Below, piece by piece: positions 32,623 through 42,753 of a DNA stretch of 64,000 bases (the first letter of the stretch is position 1; the number at the start of each line of letters is the position of its first letter). Under the pieces are notes generated by a model. That model was not told the DNA's origin. It saw only the letters and a program-made list of their open reading frames with translations, and did not search any database. The position numbers were made by a program, and so were the translations under genes. The DNA lies in assembly GCA_900319855.1 (NCBI GenBank), contig ONQC01000011.1, forward strand, positions 1 to 64,000. The letters are read 5' to 3'. This DNA is from an uncultured Bacteroidales bacterium. GTDB lineage: Bacteria > Bacteroidota > Bacteroidia > Bacteroidales > UBA932.

Positions 32623-34764
32623 ATGATGGAGCAGAAACAGACCAACAAGAAAGGCGACCGGGTGGTACGTTCCCTGTACCTCCTGTACCTGGGGTATATC
32701 CTCGGGGCTGTCCTGCTGATTGTCCGCATCGTCCAGCTTCAACTCACCTACCAGCCGGATGAACGGATCGCCGATCTGTTCCATCCGCGCAACATCAAAG
32801 AGCAGCTCGACCCGGAACGGGGTTCCATTCTGGCCCACGACGGACGGCTCATCGCCATGTCCACCCCGATGTACCAGGTCTATATGGACTGCGCCGTCCT
32901 CAAACGCGAATACCGCGACATGAAGGACAAGGAAAAGGGGAAGCGGCTCGAAGCCGAATGGCGGAAAAAGGCCGACACCCTTGCCATCGGCCTGCATGAT
33001 ATCTACGGGGACAAGTCCGCCGCGGAATACCGCAAGCTCATCCTTGACGGCCGCGACGCCGGACGCCGCTACGTCAAGATCGGCTACCAGATTGACCACG
33101 GAACGCTCCAGAAAGTCAAGGCCCTGTGCCTTTTCCGCGAGGGGCAGAACACCGGCGGCATCATGCCGGAGAAGATCGAGACCCGCCAATATCCCTATGA
33201 GAGCCTCGCCCGACGGACAGTGGGTTATGTCAAGGACAACAGCCGCACCGGCGCCGAAGGCATCACCAATGTCGGCATTGAAGGACGTTTCGACTATGTC
33301 CTCCACGGCAAGGAAGGCTTCAAATGGATGAAATACACCGATGGACGCGAACTGATCCAGAACTATGACAGCGCCTATGTCGCCCCGGTCGACGGCTTCG
33401 ATGTCCGGACCACCCTGGACATTGACATCCAGGACATCGCCGACCGTTCCCTCCGCGCCCGCATCGAAGAATTCGACCCGTCGGGCAAGGCGGTTGAAGG
33501 CGGCTGCGTCATTGTCATGGATGTCGCAACCGGTGCCATCCGTGCCATGGTCAACCTCCTGCGCGATCCCCAGACCGGACGGCTGGGCGAGACCATCAAT
33601 TTCGCCGTAGAACGGGCCGGCGAGCCAGGATCCGTTTTCAAGGCATCCACCCTGATGAGCCTGCTCGAAGACGGAAAGGTGCGCCTCAGTACCAATGTCC
33701 CGACCAACCACGGCATCTTCCGGGTCGGCCGGACCTCCTTCCCGCAAGACTCCTATATCACCACACACGAGGCCCAGACCCACCTGGATTCCATCACGGT
33801 GCTGCGCGGATTCGAGATTTCCTCGAACTACGTGTTCCGCCGCCTGGCCATCGAAAACTATGGTTCCCGGCCGCAGACCATGCTGGACAAGCTCTACAGC
33901 TATAAGCTGGGAGAAGCCTGGGACTTCGACCTCGACCGGTTCCCCGCCCCGACCCTGCCCCGTCCCGACAGCCGCGGCAACGTCAGCCTTTCCGACCTCG
34001 GATCCGTCGCAATCGGCTACTCCGTGACCGAGACGCCGCTCCATGTCGCCGCCTTCTACAATGCCATCGCCAACCGGGGCAAGATGATGAAGCCGTATCT
34101 GGTGGAAAGCATCGAAAGCCGGGGCGTCGTGAAGGAGAAACGGGGCCAGAGCGTGCTCGGCGGCCTGATCTGCTCCCGGGAAACGGCGGATTCGCTGGCC
34201 TTCGCCCTGCGGCATGTCGTCATGAACGGTACGGCGCGCGCGGCCGTCGGCGGCGCCAAGATGCCGGTGGCCGGCAAGACGGGTACCGCCCGTATCGTCC
34301 TGGAACCGGAAGAGCGGATGGGCAGCCGGAATCCCTATGAAGACGCCCTGGGACACCGTAAATATCAGGCGACCTTCGTCGGGTTCTATCCGGCGGACGC
34401 CCCGAAGTATACCACCATCGTCGTGGCCTACACCCGTGTCGGCGGCGGATTGCTCTACGGCAGCGGCATCCCTGCCAAGACCTTCCGCGACATCGTCGAC
34501 CACATCTACGCCATCGATATGGACTACGGCGAAGTGCTGGACGAAAAGGGTCCCATGCCCTCCATGACTCCGGCGGAGCGGGAAAACCCGGCGGAAGGCG
34601 TGGTCCCGGATGTCAAGGGACTCGGCGTCATGGATGCCGTTTATGAAATTGAAAACCGCGGCTGGAAATGCGTCTGGCATGGCACGGGCCATGTCCGCAG
34701 CCAAAGTCCCGCCGCCGGTGCAAAACTCGCCAAAGGAAACACTGTAACCCTGGAATTGAAATGA
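32623..34764 (+). CDS. ftsI: Septal penicillin-binding protein (FtsI/PBP3) with PASTA domain
   Basis: A 713-residue class B PBP that crosslinks septal peptidoglycan. One membrane helix (about residues 14-38) is followed by the PBP dimer domain and the transpeptidase. Its motifs are SVFK (nucleophile Ser337), SSN (400-402) and KTG (552-554). The last 65 residues form a PASTA domain (VVPDVKGLGVMDAVYEIENRG), a common feature of Bacteroidota FtsI. The start follows the ftsL stop codon by 1 nt and the end overlaps murE by 4 bp. Confidence 0.96.
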   Translation: MMEQKQTNKKGDRVVRSLYLLYLGYILGAVLLIVRIVQLQLTYQPDERIADLFHPRNIKEQLDPERGSILAHDGRLIAMSTPMYQVYMDCAVLKREYRDMKDKEKGKRLEAEWRKKADTLAIGLHDIYGDKSAAEYRKLILDGRDAGRRYVKIGYQIDHGTLQKVKALCLFREGQNTGGIMPEKIETRQYPYESLARRTVGYVKDNSRTGAEGITNVGIEGRFDYVLHGKEGFKWMKYTDGRELIQNYDSAYVAPVDGFDVRTTLDIDIQDIADRSLRARIEEFDPSGKAVEGGCVIVMDVATGAIRAMVNLLRDPQTGRLGETINFAVERAGEPGSVFKASTLMSLLEDGKVRLSTNVPTNHGIFRVGRTSFPQDSYITTHEAQTHLDSITVLRGFEISSNYVFRRLAIENYGSRPQTMLDKLYSYKLGEAWDFDLDRFPAPTLPRPDSRGNVSLSDLGSVAIGYSVTETPLHVAAFYNAIANRGKMMKPYLVESIESRGVVKEKRGQSVLGGLICSRETADSLAFALRHVVMNGTARAAVGGAKMPVAGKTGTARIVLEPEERMGSRNPYEDALGHRKYQATFVGFYPADAPKYTTIVVAYTRVGGGLLYGSGIPAKTFRDIVDHIYAIDMDYGEVLDEKGPMPSMTPAERENPAEGVVPDVKGLGVMDAVYEIENRGWKCVWHGTGHVRSQSPAAGAKLAKGNTVTLELK

Positions 34765-36233
34765 TCCTGAAAGACATCATAGAAAACGCGGGCGTCGTCG
34801 CCGTCAAGGGACGGGCCGACATCCCCGTCAGCACCCTCTGCAGCGACTCGCGCAAAGTCGGGAAAGGCGCACTGTTCGTGGCGGTGAAAGGCTACGCCAG
34901 CGACGGACATGCCTATATCCCGCAGGCCATCCGGGCCGGAGCCGCCGCCATTGCCTATGAGGATGACGCCGCCGTGAAGGACCTGGGCCCCGAGGCCGGG
35001 GACATCACCCTGGTCAAGGTCGCGTCTTCCCGCAAAGCCGTCGCCCTGATGGCAGACAATTTCTACGGCCATCCGTCCTCGAAACTGACCCTGGTCGGCA
35101 TCACCGGCACCAACGGAAAGACCACGACCGTCACCCTGCTCTACAACCTGTTCATGGGCCTGGGTTACAATTGCGGCTTGCTGTCCACCATCGCCAACTT
35201 CGTCGGCACCAAACGGCTGGAGACCGCCAACACGACGGCCGATCCGATCACCATCAACGCCCTGATGGCCGAAATGGTCGACAACGGCTGCGGCTACTGT
35301 TTCATGGAAGTCAGTTCCATCGGTGTGGAACAGGACCGGGTCACCGGCCTGAAGTTCAAGGTCGGCATCTTCTCCAACCTCACCCACGACCACCTGGATT
35401 ATCATGGCACATTCGCGGAGTACCTCCGCTGCAAGAAACTGTTCTTCGACAACCTTCCTGCCGACGCCTACGCAGTGGTCAACATCGATGACAAGCACGG
35501 CCGGGTCATGGTCCAGAATACGCAGGCAAAAGTCGTCACCTATTCCTGCCGGAGCCTGGCGGACCACACCTGCCGGATCATGGAAGAAAGTTTCGACGGC
35601 ATGCAGCTCCGCATTGACGGCCGGGAGACCTGGACGCGACTGATCGGCCAGCACAATGCTTATAACATCCTGGCCATCTACACCGCCGCCATCCTGGTCG
35701 GCGCCAGCCAGGACGAGGCCCTGATCGCCATCAGCCGGCTCGAATCCGCCTGCGGCCGCCTGGAAACCCTGCGCGGTCCGAAAGACCTGAGCGTGGTCAT
35801 CGACTATGCCCACACGCCGGACGCCATGGAAAACGTACTGAAGACCCTGCGCGACATCGCCCCGGACAAGGAGCTGATCTGCCTGTTCGGCTGCGGCGGT
35901 GACCGGGACAAGACCAAACGGCCGGAGATGGCCAAGGTCGCCGAGGAATATGCCGACCGGATCTTCGTCACCTCCGACAACAGCCGGACGGAAAAGACGG
36001 AGGACATCATGGAGGACATCAAGGCAGGATTCAGCCCTCGCGGACTGGCCAAATCCTTCTTCATCGCCGACCGCCGCGAAGCCATCCGCACCGCCATTAT
36101 GCTGGCCCCGCAGGGAGCCACCATCCTGCTGGCCGGGAAGGGCCACGAAACCTACCAGATCATCGGCACCGAGCACCGTCATTTTGACGAGCGCGAGGTC
36201 GTCGCAGACGTGTTCAAAACTCTAAACAACTAA
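34761..36233 (+). CDS. murE: UDP-MurNAc-tripeptide ligase MurE
   Basis: A 490-residue Mur ligase; the ATG at 34761 overlaps the ftsI stop codon (ATGA). The ATP loop TGTNGKTT is at residues 115-122. MurE adds the third residue of the stem peptide. The motif that selects meso-diaminopimelate is DNPR in most enzymes; here it reads DNSR (406-409) in TSDNSRTEKTED, so Asp, Asn and Arg are kept. A diaminopimelate-adding enzyme is therefore likely. GKGHETYQ near the end is typical of MurE. Confidence 0.95.
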   Translation: MILKDIIENAGVVAVKGRADIPVSTLCSDSRKVGKGALFVAVKGYASDGHAYIPQAIRAGAAAIAYEDDAAVKDLGPEAGDITLVKVASSRKAVALMADNFYGHPSSKLTLVGITGTNGKTTTVTLLYNLFMGLGYNCGLLSTIANFVGTKRLETANTTADPITINALMAEMVDNGCGYCFMEVSSIGVEQDRVTGLKFKVGIFSNLTHDHLDYHGTFAEYLRCKKLFFDNLPADAYAVVNIDDKHGRVMVQNTQAKVVTYSCRSLADHTCRIMEESFDGMQLRIDGRETWTRLIGQHNAYNILAIYTAAILVGASQDEALIAISRLESACGRLETLRGPKDLSVVIDYAHTPDAMENVLKTLRDIAPDKELICLFGCGGDRDKTKRPEMAKVAEEYADRIFVTSDNSRTEKTEDIMEDIKAGFSPRGLAKSFFIADRREAIRTAIMLAPQGATILLAGKGHETYQIIGTEHRHFDEREVVADVFKTLNN

Positions 36234-36239
36234 ACCACT

Positions 36240-37532
36240 ATGATTTATCATCTTTTTCAGGCACTCGGCGAATACGACATACCCGGACAGGGACTGATGA
36301 ACTACCTGTCCTTCCGCGCCATGATGGCGACGGTTACTGCCATGCTGGTGGCGCTGCTGGCTGGCAAGCAGATCATCCGCTGGCTCCAGCGCCAGCAGAT
36401 CGGCGAGACCGTCCGCGAACTCGGCCTGGCCGACCAGGTCCAGAAGAAAGGAACGCCCACCATGGGCGGAATCATCATCATCATTTCCCTGCTCTGCGGC
36501 GTGCTGCTGTGGTGCGACCTGACCAATATCTATGTCCAGCTGCTGCTCCTGAGTACCCTCTGGTGCGGTGCGCTGGGATTTACCGATGACTATATCAAGG
36601 TTTTCAAGCACAACAAGAACGGCCTGAGCGAGCACGCCAAGCTCATCGGGCAGGTCGCCCTGGGCTTCATCGTCGGCCTGACGGTCTGGATGAGCGACGA
36701 CATCGTCGTCCGGGAAAAGGTCGCATCCGAGGTGACCTACGAGACGGAACTTTCCGCCGATTCCCAGCCTGTCATCACGACCGGTTCCTTCAAGGAGGAA
36801 GACGTGGTCAAGAGTACCAAGACGACCATCCCCTTCGTCAAACGCCACGAATTTGACTACAAATGGCTCAGCCCCTTCAAGGGAGCCATGGGCTGGTATG
36901 CCAAGTGGGGTATCTACGTGCTGATGATCGTGCTGGTCATCACGGCCTGCTCCAACGGTACCAACTTGACCGACGGCCTGGACGGCCTGGCCGCCGGGAC
37001 CTCGGCGATCGTCGGCGTGGTCATCGGCATCCTGGCCTGGCTCGGCGGCAACTTGATCAATTCTAACTATTTAAATATCATGTACATCCCAGGATCCGGA
37101 GAAGTCGCGATCTTCATGTCGGCCTTTGTCGGCGCGCTGGTCGGCTTCCTCTGGTACAATTCCTTCCCCGCCCAGGTCTTCATGGGCGACACGGGCAGCC
37201 TGACGATCGGCGGCGTCATCGGCGTCGCCGCCGTACTGATCCGGAAGGAACTGTTACTCCCGCTGCTGTGCGGCATCTTCTTCGTGGAGAGCCTGTCCGT
37301 GCTGATGCAGCGCACCTGGTTCAAGATTACGAAGAAACGCACCGGGGAAGGCGCCCGCATCTGGAGCATGACCCCGCTGCACCACCATTATCAGGACAAG
37401 CAGGAACCCGAGGGACGCATCCTGTTCCACAAACCGGTTCCCCCGCACCACGAGGTCAAGATCGTGAACCGTTTCTGGATCGTGGGAATCATCCTGGCAG
37501 TAGCAACATTGGCATTATTGAAGGTAAGATAG
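36240..37532 (+). CDS. mraY: Phospho-N-acetylmuramoyl-pentapeptide transferase MraY
   Basis: A 430-residue membrane enzyme that forms lipid I. The family motifs DDYIKV and HNKNGLS, NLTDGLDGLAAGTSA, MGDTGSL and TPLHHHY are present. It is longer than the E. coli protein because of a soluble insert (about residues 150-208, charged, with two short repeats), which Bacteroidota MraY proteins usually have. About ten membrane helices are seen. It lies 6 bp after murE and 4 bp before murD. Confidence 0.97.
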   Translation: MIYHLFQALGEYDIPGQGLMNYLSFRAMMATVTAMLVALLAGKQIIRWLQRQQIGETVRELGLADQVQKKGTPTMGGIIIIISLLCGVLLWCDLTNIYVQLLLLSTLWCGALGFTDDYIKVFKHNKNGLSEHAKLIGQVALGFIVGLTVWMSDDIVVREKVASEVTYETELSADSQPVITTGSFKEEDVVKSTKTTIPFVKRHEFDYKWLSPFKGAMGWYAKWGIYVLMIVLVITACSNGTNLTDGLDGLAAGTSAIVGVVIGILAWLGGNLINSNYLNIMYIPGSGEVAIFMSAFVGALVGFLWYNSFPAQVFMGDTGSLTIGGVIGVAAVLIRKELLLPLLCGIFFVESLSVLMQRTWFKITKKRTGEGARIWSMTPLHHHYQDKQEPEGRILFHKPVPPHHEVKIVNRFWIVGIILAVATLALLKVR

Positions 37533-37536
37533 CATT

Positions 37537-38877
37537 ATGGCAAGAATCGTTGTTTTGGGCGGCGCCGAAAGCGGAGTGGGCGCAGCCGTTCTGGCAAAAG
37601 TAAAAGGATTCGATGTTTTCCTCTCGGACAAGGGGAAAATCGCCGACAAGTATATCGAAATGCTCGACAAGTGGGAGATCCCCTACGAGCAGGGCCGGCA
37701 TACCGAAGAACTGATCCTCAACGCAGACGAGGTCATCAAGAGCCCCGGCATTCCCTCGACGGTCCCGATGGTCCGCAAGATCGAAGAGGCCGGCATCGGC
37801 ATCATCTCCGAGATCGAGTTCGCCGGCCGCTATGACCGCGCGAAGAAAATCTGCGTGACCGGATCCAACGGCAAGACGACGACCACGTCCCTGATTTATT
37901 ACCTGTTCCAGCAGGCCGGCCTGAACGTCGGACTGGGCGGCAACATCGGGATGAGCTACGCCTACCAGGTCGCCACCGAACATCACGACTATTATGTGCT
38001 GGAAATCAGCAGTTTCCAATTGGACAACTGCTATGCCTTCCGCCCGGATATCGCCGTCATCACCAACATCACCCCGGACCACCTGGACCGGTATGACTAC
38101 AAGATGGAGAATTATGTCCGGAGCAAATTCCGCATCATCCGTAACCTGCGCGCCGAGGATTGCTTCATCTTCGACTCTGACGACGAAATCACCGTCGGTC
38201 ACCTGGACAAGATCCTGACCCAGGCCCGGTTGCTGCCGTTTACCCAGCAGACCGAGGTCGAGCAGGGTGCCTTCGTCAAGGATGACAAGATCGTGGTCCG
38301 TTACGAGAAAGACGAATGCGACCTGTACCTTGAAGAACTGGCGCTCGGCGGCAAGCACAACATATACAACTCCATGGCCGCCGCACTGGCTGCCAAAGCC
38401 GCCGGTATCGACAACAAGTTCATCCGGGAAGGCCTGGAGACCTTCGCCCCGATCGAGCACCGGCTGGAGCCGGTCCTGAGCGTCGGCGGCGTCCTGTATA
38501 TCAATGACTCCAAGGCAACCAACGTCGACGCGGCCTGGTATGCCCTGGAATGCCAGAAACGTCCGGTCGTCTGGATCGTCGGCGGCGGAGACAAAGGCAA
38601 CGACTACAGCGTCCTGCTCGACCTGGTCCGCGAGAAAGTCAAGGCCATCGTCTGCATGGGCCTGGACAACCACAAATTCCACGAGAGTTTCGAGCCGATC
38701 GTCGGTGCCGACAAGATGGTGGACACGAAATCCGCTGAGGAGGCCGTCAAGGCAGCCAGCAAGTTCGCCAGCGACGGGGATGTCGTGCTGCTGAGCCCGT
38801 GCTGCACCAGCTTCGACCTCTTCTCCTGCTACGAGGAACGCGGCGACAAATTCAAGGAAGCGGTCCGCAACCTGTAA
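37537..38877 (+). CDS. murD: UDP-N-acetylmuramoylalanine--D-glutamate ligase
   Basis: A 446-residue Mur ligase adding D-Glu. The N-terminal Rossmann start is ARIVVLGGAESGVGAAV. The ATP loop TGSNGKTTTT has Lys113. YVLEISSFQLD, NITPDHLDRY and NDSKATNVDA are typical of MurD. It is part of the uninterrupted cluster. Confidence 0.97.
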   Translation: MARIVVLGGAESGVGAAVLAKVKGFDVFLSDKGKIADKYIEMLDKWEIPYEQGRHTEELILNADEVIKSPGIPSTVPMVRKIEEAGIGIISEIEFAGRYDRAKKICVTGSNGKTTTTSLIYYLFQQAGLNVGLGGNIGMSYAYQVATEHHDYYVLEISSFQLDNCYAFRPDIAVITNITPDHLDRYDYKMENYVRSKFRIIRNLRAEDCFIFDSDDEITVGHLDKILTQARLLPFTQQTEVEQGAFVKDDKIVVRYEKDECDLYLEELALGGKHNIYNSMAAALAAKAAGIDNKFIREGLETFAPIEHRLEPVLSVGGVLYINDSKATNVDAAWYALECQKRPVVWIVGGGDKGNDYSVLLDLVREKVKAIVCMGLDNHKFHESFEPIVGADKMVDTKSAEEAVKAASKFASDGDVVLLSPCCTSFDLFSCYEERGDKFKEAVRNL

Positions 38878-38884
38878 AACAACC

Positions 38885-40249
38885 ATGGGTAAAAAGAAAG
38901 GAATCATACAAGGCTTCATCGACGGGATCCAGGGCGACAAGATCATCTGGATGATCGTGCTCATGCTCATCATGATCTCGATCCTGGCCATCTCGTCTTC
39001 GACCCCGCTGCTGGCGCTCCAGACCAAGAGCACCCGCTCGGCGATCATCAACGAACAGATCCTCGTCGCAGGGTTGGGCCTTGCCATCATCCTTATCTGC
39101 TATTTCCTCCTCAAACGGATCGGATTCCTGCGGGCCGTCTCGCAGTTGGGTTTCCTGGTGTCCTTCACCATGCTGCTCTGCCTGGCCATCCATGTAAATA
39201 CGCCTTTCCTGAAGGCCGTCAACATCAACGGTGCCACCCGTGCCCTGAGCATCATGGGGTTCCAGCTCCATGTCTTCGAGTTCGTCAAGGTGTTCATGGT
39301 CATGTACCTGGCCTGGGCCTGCCAGGCCTACCAGGAAAAGGACGGCTTCGCCATCGCGGCCGCCCTGTCCGAGCAGCCGCATTTCGCCTTCCTCAAGAAA
39401 AAAAGCTGGCAGCTGTTTTTCTATGTTTTCCTCCCGATCATCCTGGTCAGCGTGCTGATCCTCATGGGCAGCGTATCCAGTACCCTGTTCATCGGCATGA
39501 TCATGATCGCGACCGTCTTCATCGGCGGAGTGAAGCTCAAGGAGTTCATCATCTATGGCGTGCTGGGCATCCTGCTGATCAGCGGATGCGTCGGCCTCTC
39601 CTTCGCCACGGGCGGAAAGGTCTTCCCGCGTATCCATACTGCGGTTTCACGCGTGGCCATGGCATCGGAAGACCCGGAAGAGCAGCTGCTGAAACTGCAA
39701 CGCGGCACTGTTGAATTCCAGGAAGCGCTGGACAAAGTCAAGCAGCCGATCAGCGCCAAGGTCGCCGTCAGCGAAGGCGGCTTGATCGGAAAAGGCCCCG
39801 GGCGCAGCACCCAGCGCTACGTCGTGCCGGTCATGTTCGAAGACTACATGTTCAGCTTCATCATTGAAGAATACGGTCTCCTCGGCGCCCTGCTCGTCAT
39901 CATCCTGTATGGCAGCCTGCTGGCACGCGGATCGATCCTCGCCAAGAATTGCAAGAGCCACTTTGCCAAAGTGGCGATCGCCGGCCTGGTCATCATGATC
40001 TCCGGACAGGCGCTCATGCACATGATGATCAACGTAGACCTCGGTCCGCTGACCGGCCAGACCCTGCCGATGATCAGCCACGGAAACTCCTCTTTCCTGG
40101 CCTTCAGCCTGGCTTTCGGGCTGATCCTGGCCATCAGCAAGATGGTCAAGAAGAAAATGGACAAAGAAACGGCCCAGGCCGCCCCGATCCTGTCGGATGA
40201 AGTCCGGGACCGGCTGGACGAACTGGAACAACTCGACAATATCGCCTGA
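38885..40249 (+). CDS. ftsW: Lipid II glycosyltransferase FtsW
   Basis: A 454-residue SEDS-family protein with about ten membrane helices, which polymerises septal glycan with FtsI. FSFIIEEYGLLGALLVI carries the conserved F-h-h-EE-x-G motif, and GQTLPMISHGNSSFL the conserved P-x-hSxGxSS-like loop. A large extracellular loop (about residues 235-315) is typical. A charged cytoplasmic tail ends the protein. Confidence 0.95.
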   Translation: MGKKKGIIQGFIDGIQGDKIIWMIVLMLIMISILAISSSTPLLALQTKSTRSAIINEQILVAGLGLAIILICYFLLKRIGFLRAVSQLGFLVSFTMLLCLAIHVNTPFLKAVNINGATRALSIMGFQLHVFEFVKVFMVMYLAWACQAYQEKDGFAIAAALSEQPHFAFLKKKSWQLFFYVFLPIILVSVLILMGSVSSTLFIGMIMIATVFIGGVKLKEFIIYGVLGILLISGCVGLSFATGGKVFPRIHTAVSRVAMASEDPEEQLLKLQRGTVEFQEALDKVKQPISAKVAVSEGGLIGKGPGRSTQRYVVPVMFEDYMFSFIIEEYGLLGALLVIILYGSLLARGSILAKNCKSHFAKVAIAGLVIMISGQALMHMMINVDLGPLTGQTLPMISHGNSSFLAFSLAFGLILAISKMVKKKMDKETAQAAPILSDEVRDRLDELEQLDNIA

Positions 40250-40252
40250 TAT

Positions 40253-41395
40253 ATGGAATATAAGAAACTACGGATCATCATCAGCGGCGGAGGCACCGGG
40301 GGACATATCTTCCCGGCCATCTCGATCGCGAACAAACTCAAGGAACTCAACCCCGAGAGTGAGATCCTTTTCGTCGGTGCGGAAGGCAAGATGGAGATGG
40401 AAAAGGTCCCTGCGGCCGGTTACAAGATTGTCGGGCTGCCCATCGTGGGCCTGCAGCGACAGCTCAACCTGAAGAACCTGGTCAATGACATCCAGGTCCC
40501 GTTCAAAGTGCTTTCTTCCGTCCGCAAGGCCGGCAAGATCATTGACGGATTCAAACCGGACATCGCCATCGGCGTAGGCGGCTATGCCAGCGCTCCCCTG
40601 CTCTGGGCGGCCCAACGCCGCGGCATACCCTGCCTGATCCAGGAGCAGAACGGATTCGCAGGACTGACCAACAAGATCCTCGGCAAGAAGGCCGGCTGCA
40701 TCTGTGTCGCCTACGAAGGCATGGAGCGGTTCTTCCCGGCGGACCGGATCGTCCTTAGCGGAAACCCGATCCGCAGCGACATCGTACCGGCCGACACGGC
40801 CATGGTCATGCAAGGCATCGACTTCTACGGGCTGGACGCCACGAAGGACCACATCTTCATCGTCGGCGGCAGCCTCGGCAGCGGAACCCTCAACCGGGCG
40901 ATGAAAAAGTGGATCTCCGACGGCTGCCCCGGAGGCGAAGGCGTGGAAATCATCTGGCAGTGCGGAAAATATTACAAGGCGGGGATCGACGCCTTCATGG
41001 CGGAGCAGAAAGCCGCCGGCAAGGACCTTTCCGCCATCCGCTATACCGATTTCATCGGCCGGATGGACCTGGCCTATGCCGTCGCGGACGTGGTCATCTC
41101 CCGCTCCGGCGCCAGCACGGTTTCCGAACTGTGCGCCGCCCACAAGGCCGCGATCTTCGTCCCTTCCCCGAACGTTGCGGAAGACCACCAGACCCACAAC
41201 GCCATGGCGCTGGTCCGCAAGGACGCCGCCCTCATCGTGAAAGATGCCGATGCTGTCGAAAAACTGATGCCGACCGCCCTGGAACTGGTCCACAATGAGG
41301 AGAAAATCCTTTCGCTGGAGAAACATATCGCGGAACTCGCCCTGCGGGATGCCGCCCAAACCATCGCCGATGAGGCGTACAAACTGGTCCGGTAA
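40253..41395 (+). CDS. murG: UDP-GlcNAc:lipid I transferase MurG
   Basis: A 380-residue GT-B glycosyltransferase that makes lipid II at the inner face of the membrane. GGGTGGHIFPA (residues 12-22) is diagnostic, with GVGGYASAP, IQEQNGFAGLTN, the UDP-GlcNAc site ISRSGASTVSELCA and PSPNVAEDHQTHNA. It starts 3 bp after ftsW. Confidence 0.97.
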   Translation: MEYKKLRIIISGGGTGGHIFPAISIANKLKELNPESEILFVGAEGKMEMEKVPAAGYKIVGLPIVGLQRQLNLKNLVNDIQVPFKVLSSVRKAGKIIDGFKPDIAIGVGGYASAPLLWAAQRRGIPCLIQEQNGFAGLTNKILGKKAGCICVAYEGMERFFPADRIVLSGNPIRSDIVPADTAMVMQGIDFYGLDATKDHIFIVGGSLGSGTLNRAMKKWISDGCPGGEGVEIIWQCGKYYKAGIDAFMAEQKAAGKDLSAIRYTDFIGRMDLAYAVADVVISRSGASTVSELCAAHKAAIFVPSPNVAEDHQTHNAMALVRKDAALIVKDADAVEKLMPTALELVHNEEKILSLEKHIAELALRDAAQTIADEAYKLVR

Positions 41396-41396
41396 C

Positions 41397-42752
41397 ATGA
41401 AGTACCAAAAGATTTATTTCATCGGAATCGGCGGGATCGGGATGAGTGCCCTCGCCCGCTATTGGAAGCGCAAAGGCCTGGCCGTGAGCGGCTATGACAA
41501 GACGCCCTCTCCCCTGACCGAGCAACTTCGCGCGGAAGGGATCGCCATCCACTATACCGATGACACCGACTATATTCCCAAGGACGTAGAAGGGACCCTG
41601 GTTGTCTGGACGCCCGCCATACCGGAGGACCTGGGCGAACTGGTCTATGTCCGGGAGCATGGATACGAGCTCCTGAAACGGTCCCGCGTCCTGGGCGAGA
41701 TTGCGCGCGACCAGCGCTGCCTGGCCGTTGCCGGAACCCACGGGAAGACCACGACCAGTACGCTGGTTGCCCATATCTATACCGAAAGCGGCGAAGGCTG
41801 CTCCGCCTTCCTTGGCGGCATTTCCAAGAACTACGCATCCAACTTGCTGGTTTCCGACAACCCGGTCGTCGTGGCCGAAGCCGATGAGTTCGACCGGTCC
41901 TTCCTGCAACTCTTCCCGGAGATCGCGGTCATTACCGCCATGGATGCCGACCATCTCGACATCTACCACGACCTGCCTACCTACCAGCAGGCCTTCCGGG
42001 ATTTCGCCGCGCAGGTCAGCCGGTGGCTGATCATCAAACGCGGCCTTCCGATCACGGAGAAGGATACGAAAGCGAAAATCCTGACCTATGCATACGATGA
42101 TCCGCAGGCGGATTTCCATGCCCGGAACCCGCATCCGGACGAGACCGGGAATTTCGTGTTCGACCTGGTCTGGCCGGGGGGCGTCCTTGAGAACGTCCGC
42201 GTCGGCACGCCCGGCCGCATCAATGCAGAGAATAGCGTTGCCGCGGCGTCCATCTGCCTGACCGCAGGGCTCGATCCGGAAAAAGTCAAGGCAGCCATCG
42301 GGAGTTTCCAAGGCGTACAGCGCCGGCTCGACGTGCACCTGAACACGCCGCATCTGTCCTACATCGACGACTACGCCCACCATCCCAAGGAGTTGTCCGC
42401 CGCCATTCGGTCCATGCGCGACATCTTCCCCGGACGGAGACTCACCGCCATTTTCCAGCCCCACCTGTATACGCGTACCCGCGACTTCGCTGCAGACTTT
42501 GCCGAGGCGCTCAGCGGGGTGGACAAACTCATCCTGCTGGACATCTACCCGGCCCGCGAGGAACCCATCCCCGGCGTGACATCCGAGATCATTTTCGACA
42601 AGGTCACGGCTCCCGAGAAAGTGCTGCTCCGCAAGGAAGAACTGATGGATTACCTCGAGAAAGAGCCCGTCGATGTGCTGGCAACCTTCGGCGCCGGGAA
42701 CGTAGACCGTTTCATCGGCCCGATTACAGAATTGTTGAAAAAGAGAGTGTAA
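41397..42752 (+). CDS. murC: UDP-N-acetylmuramate--L-alanine ligase
   Basis: A 451-residue Mur ligase that adds L-Ala. The ATG at 41397 lies 1 nt after murG; the upstream frame inside murG is not used. IYFIGIGGIGMSALARYW is the N-terminal signature, the ATP loop GTHGKTT is at residues 113-119, and DDYAHHPKE and FQPHLYTRT follow. It is coupled to ftsQ 1 nt downstream. Confidence 0.97.
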   Translation: MKYQKIYFIGIGGIGMSALARYWKRKGLAVSGYDKTPSPLTEQLRAEGIAIHYTDDTDYIPKDVEGTLVVWTPAIPEDLGELVYVREHGYELLKRSRVLGEIARDQRCLAVAGTHGKTTTSTLVAHIYTESGEGCSAFLGGISKNYASNLLVSDNPVVVAEADEFDRSFLQLFPEIAVITAMDADHLDIYHDLPTYQQAFRDFAAQVSRWLIIKRGLPITEKDTKAKILTYAYDDPQADFHARNPHPDETGNFVFDLVWPGGVLENVRVGTPGRINAENSVAAASICLTAGLDPEKVKAAIGSFQGVQRRLDVHLNTPHLSYIDDYAHHPKELSAAIRSMRDIFPGRRLTAIFQPHLYTRTRDFAADFAEALSGVDKLILLDIYPAREEPIPGVTSEIIFDKVTAPEKVLLRKEELMDYLEKEPVDVLATFGAGNVDRFIGPITELLKKRV

Positions 42753-42753
42753 C

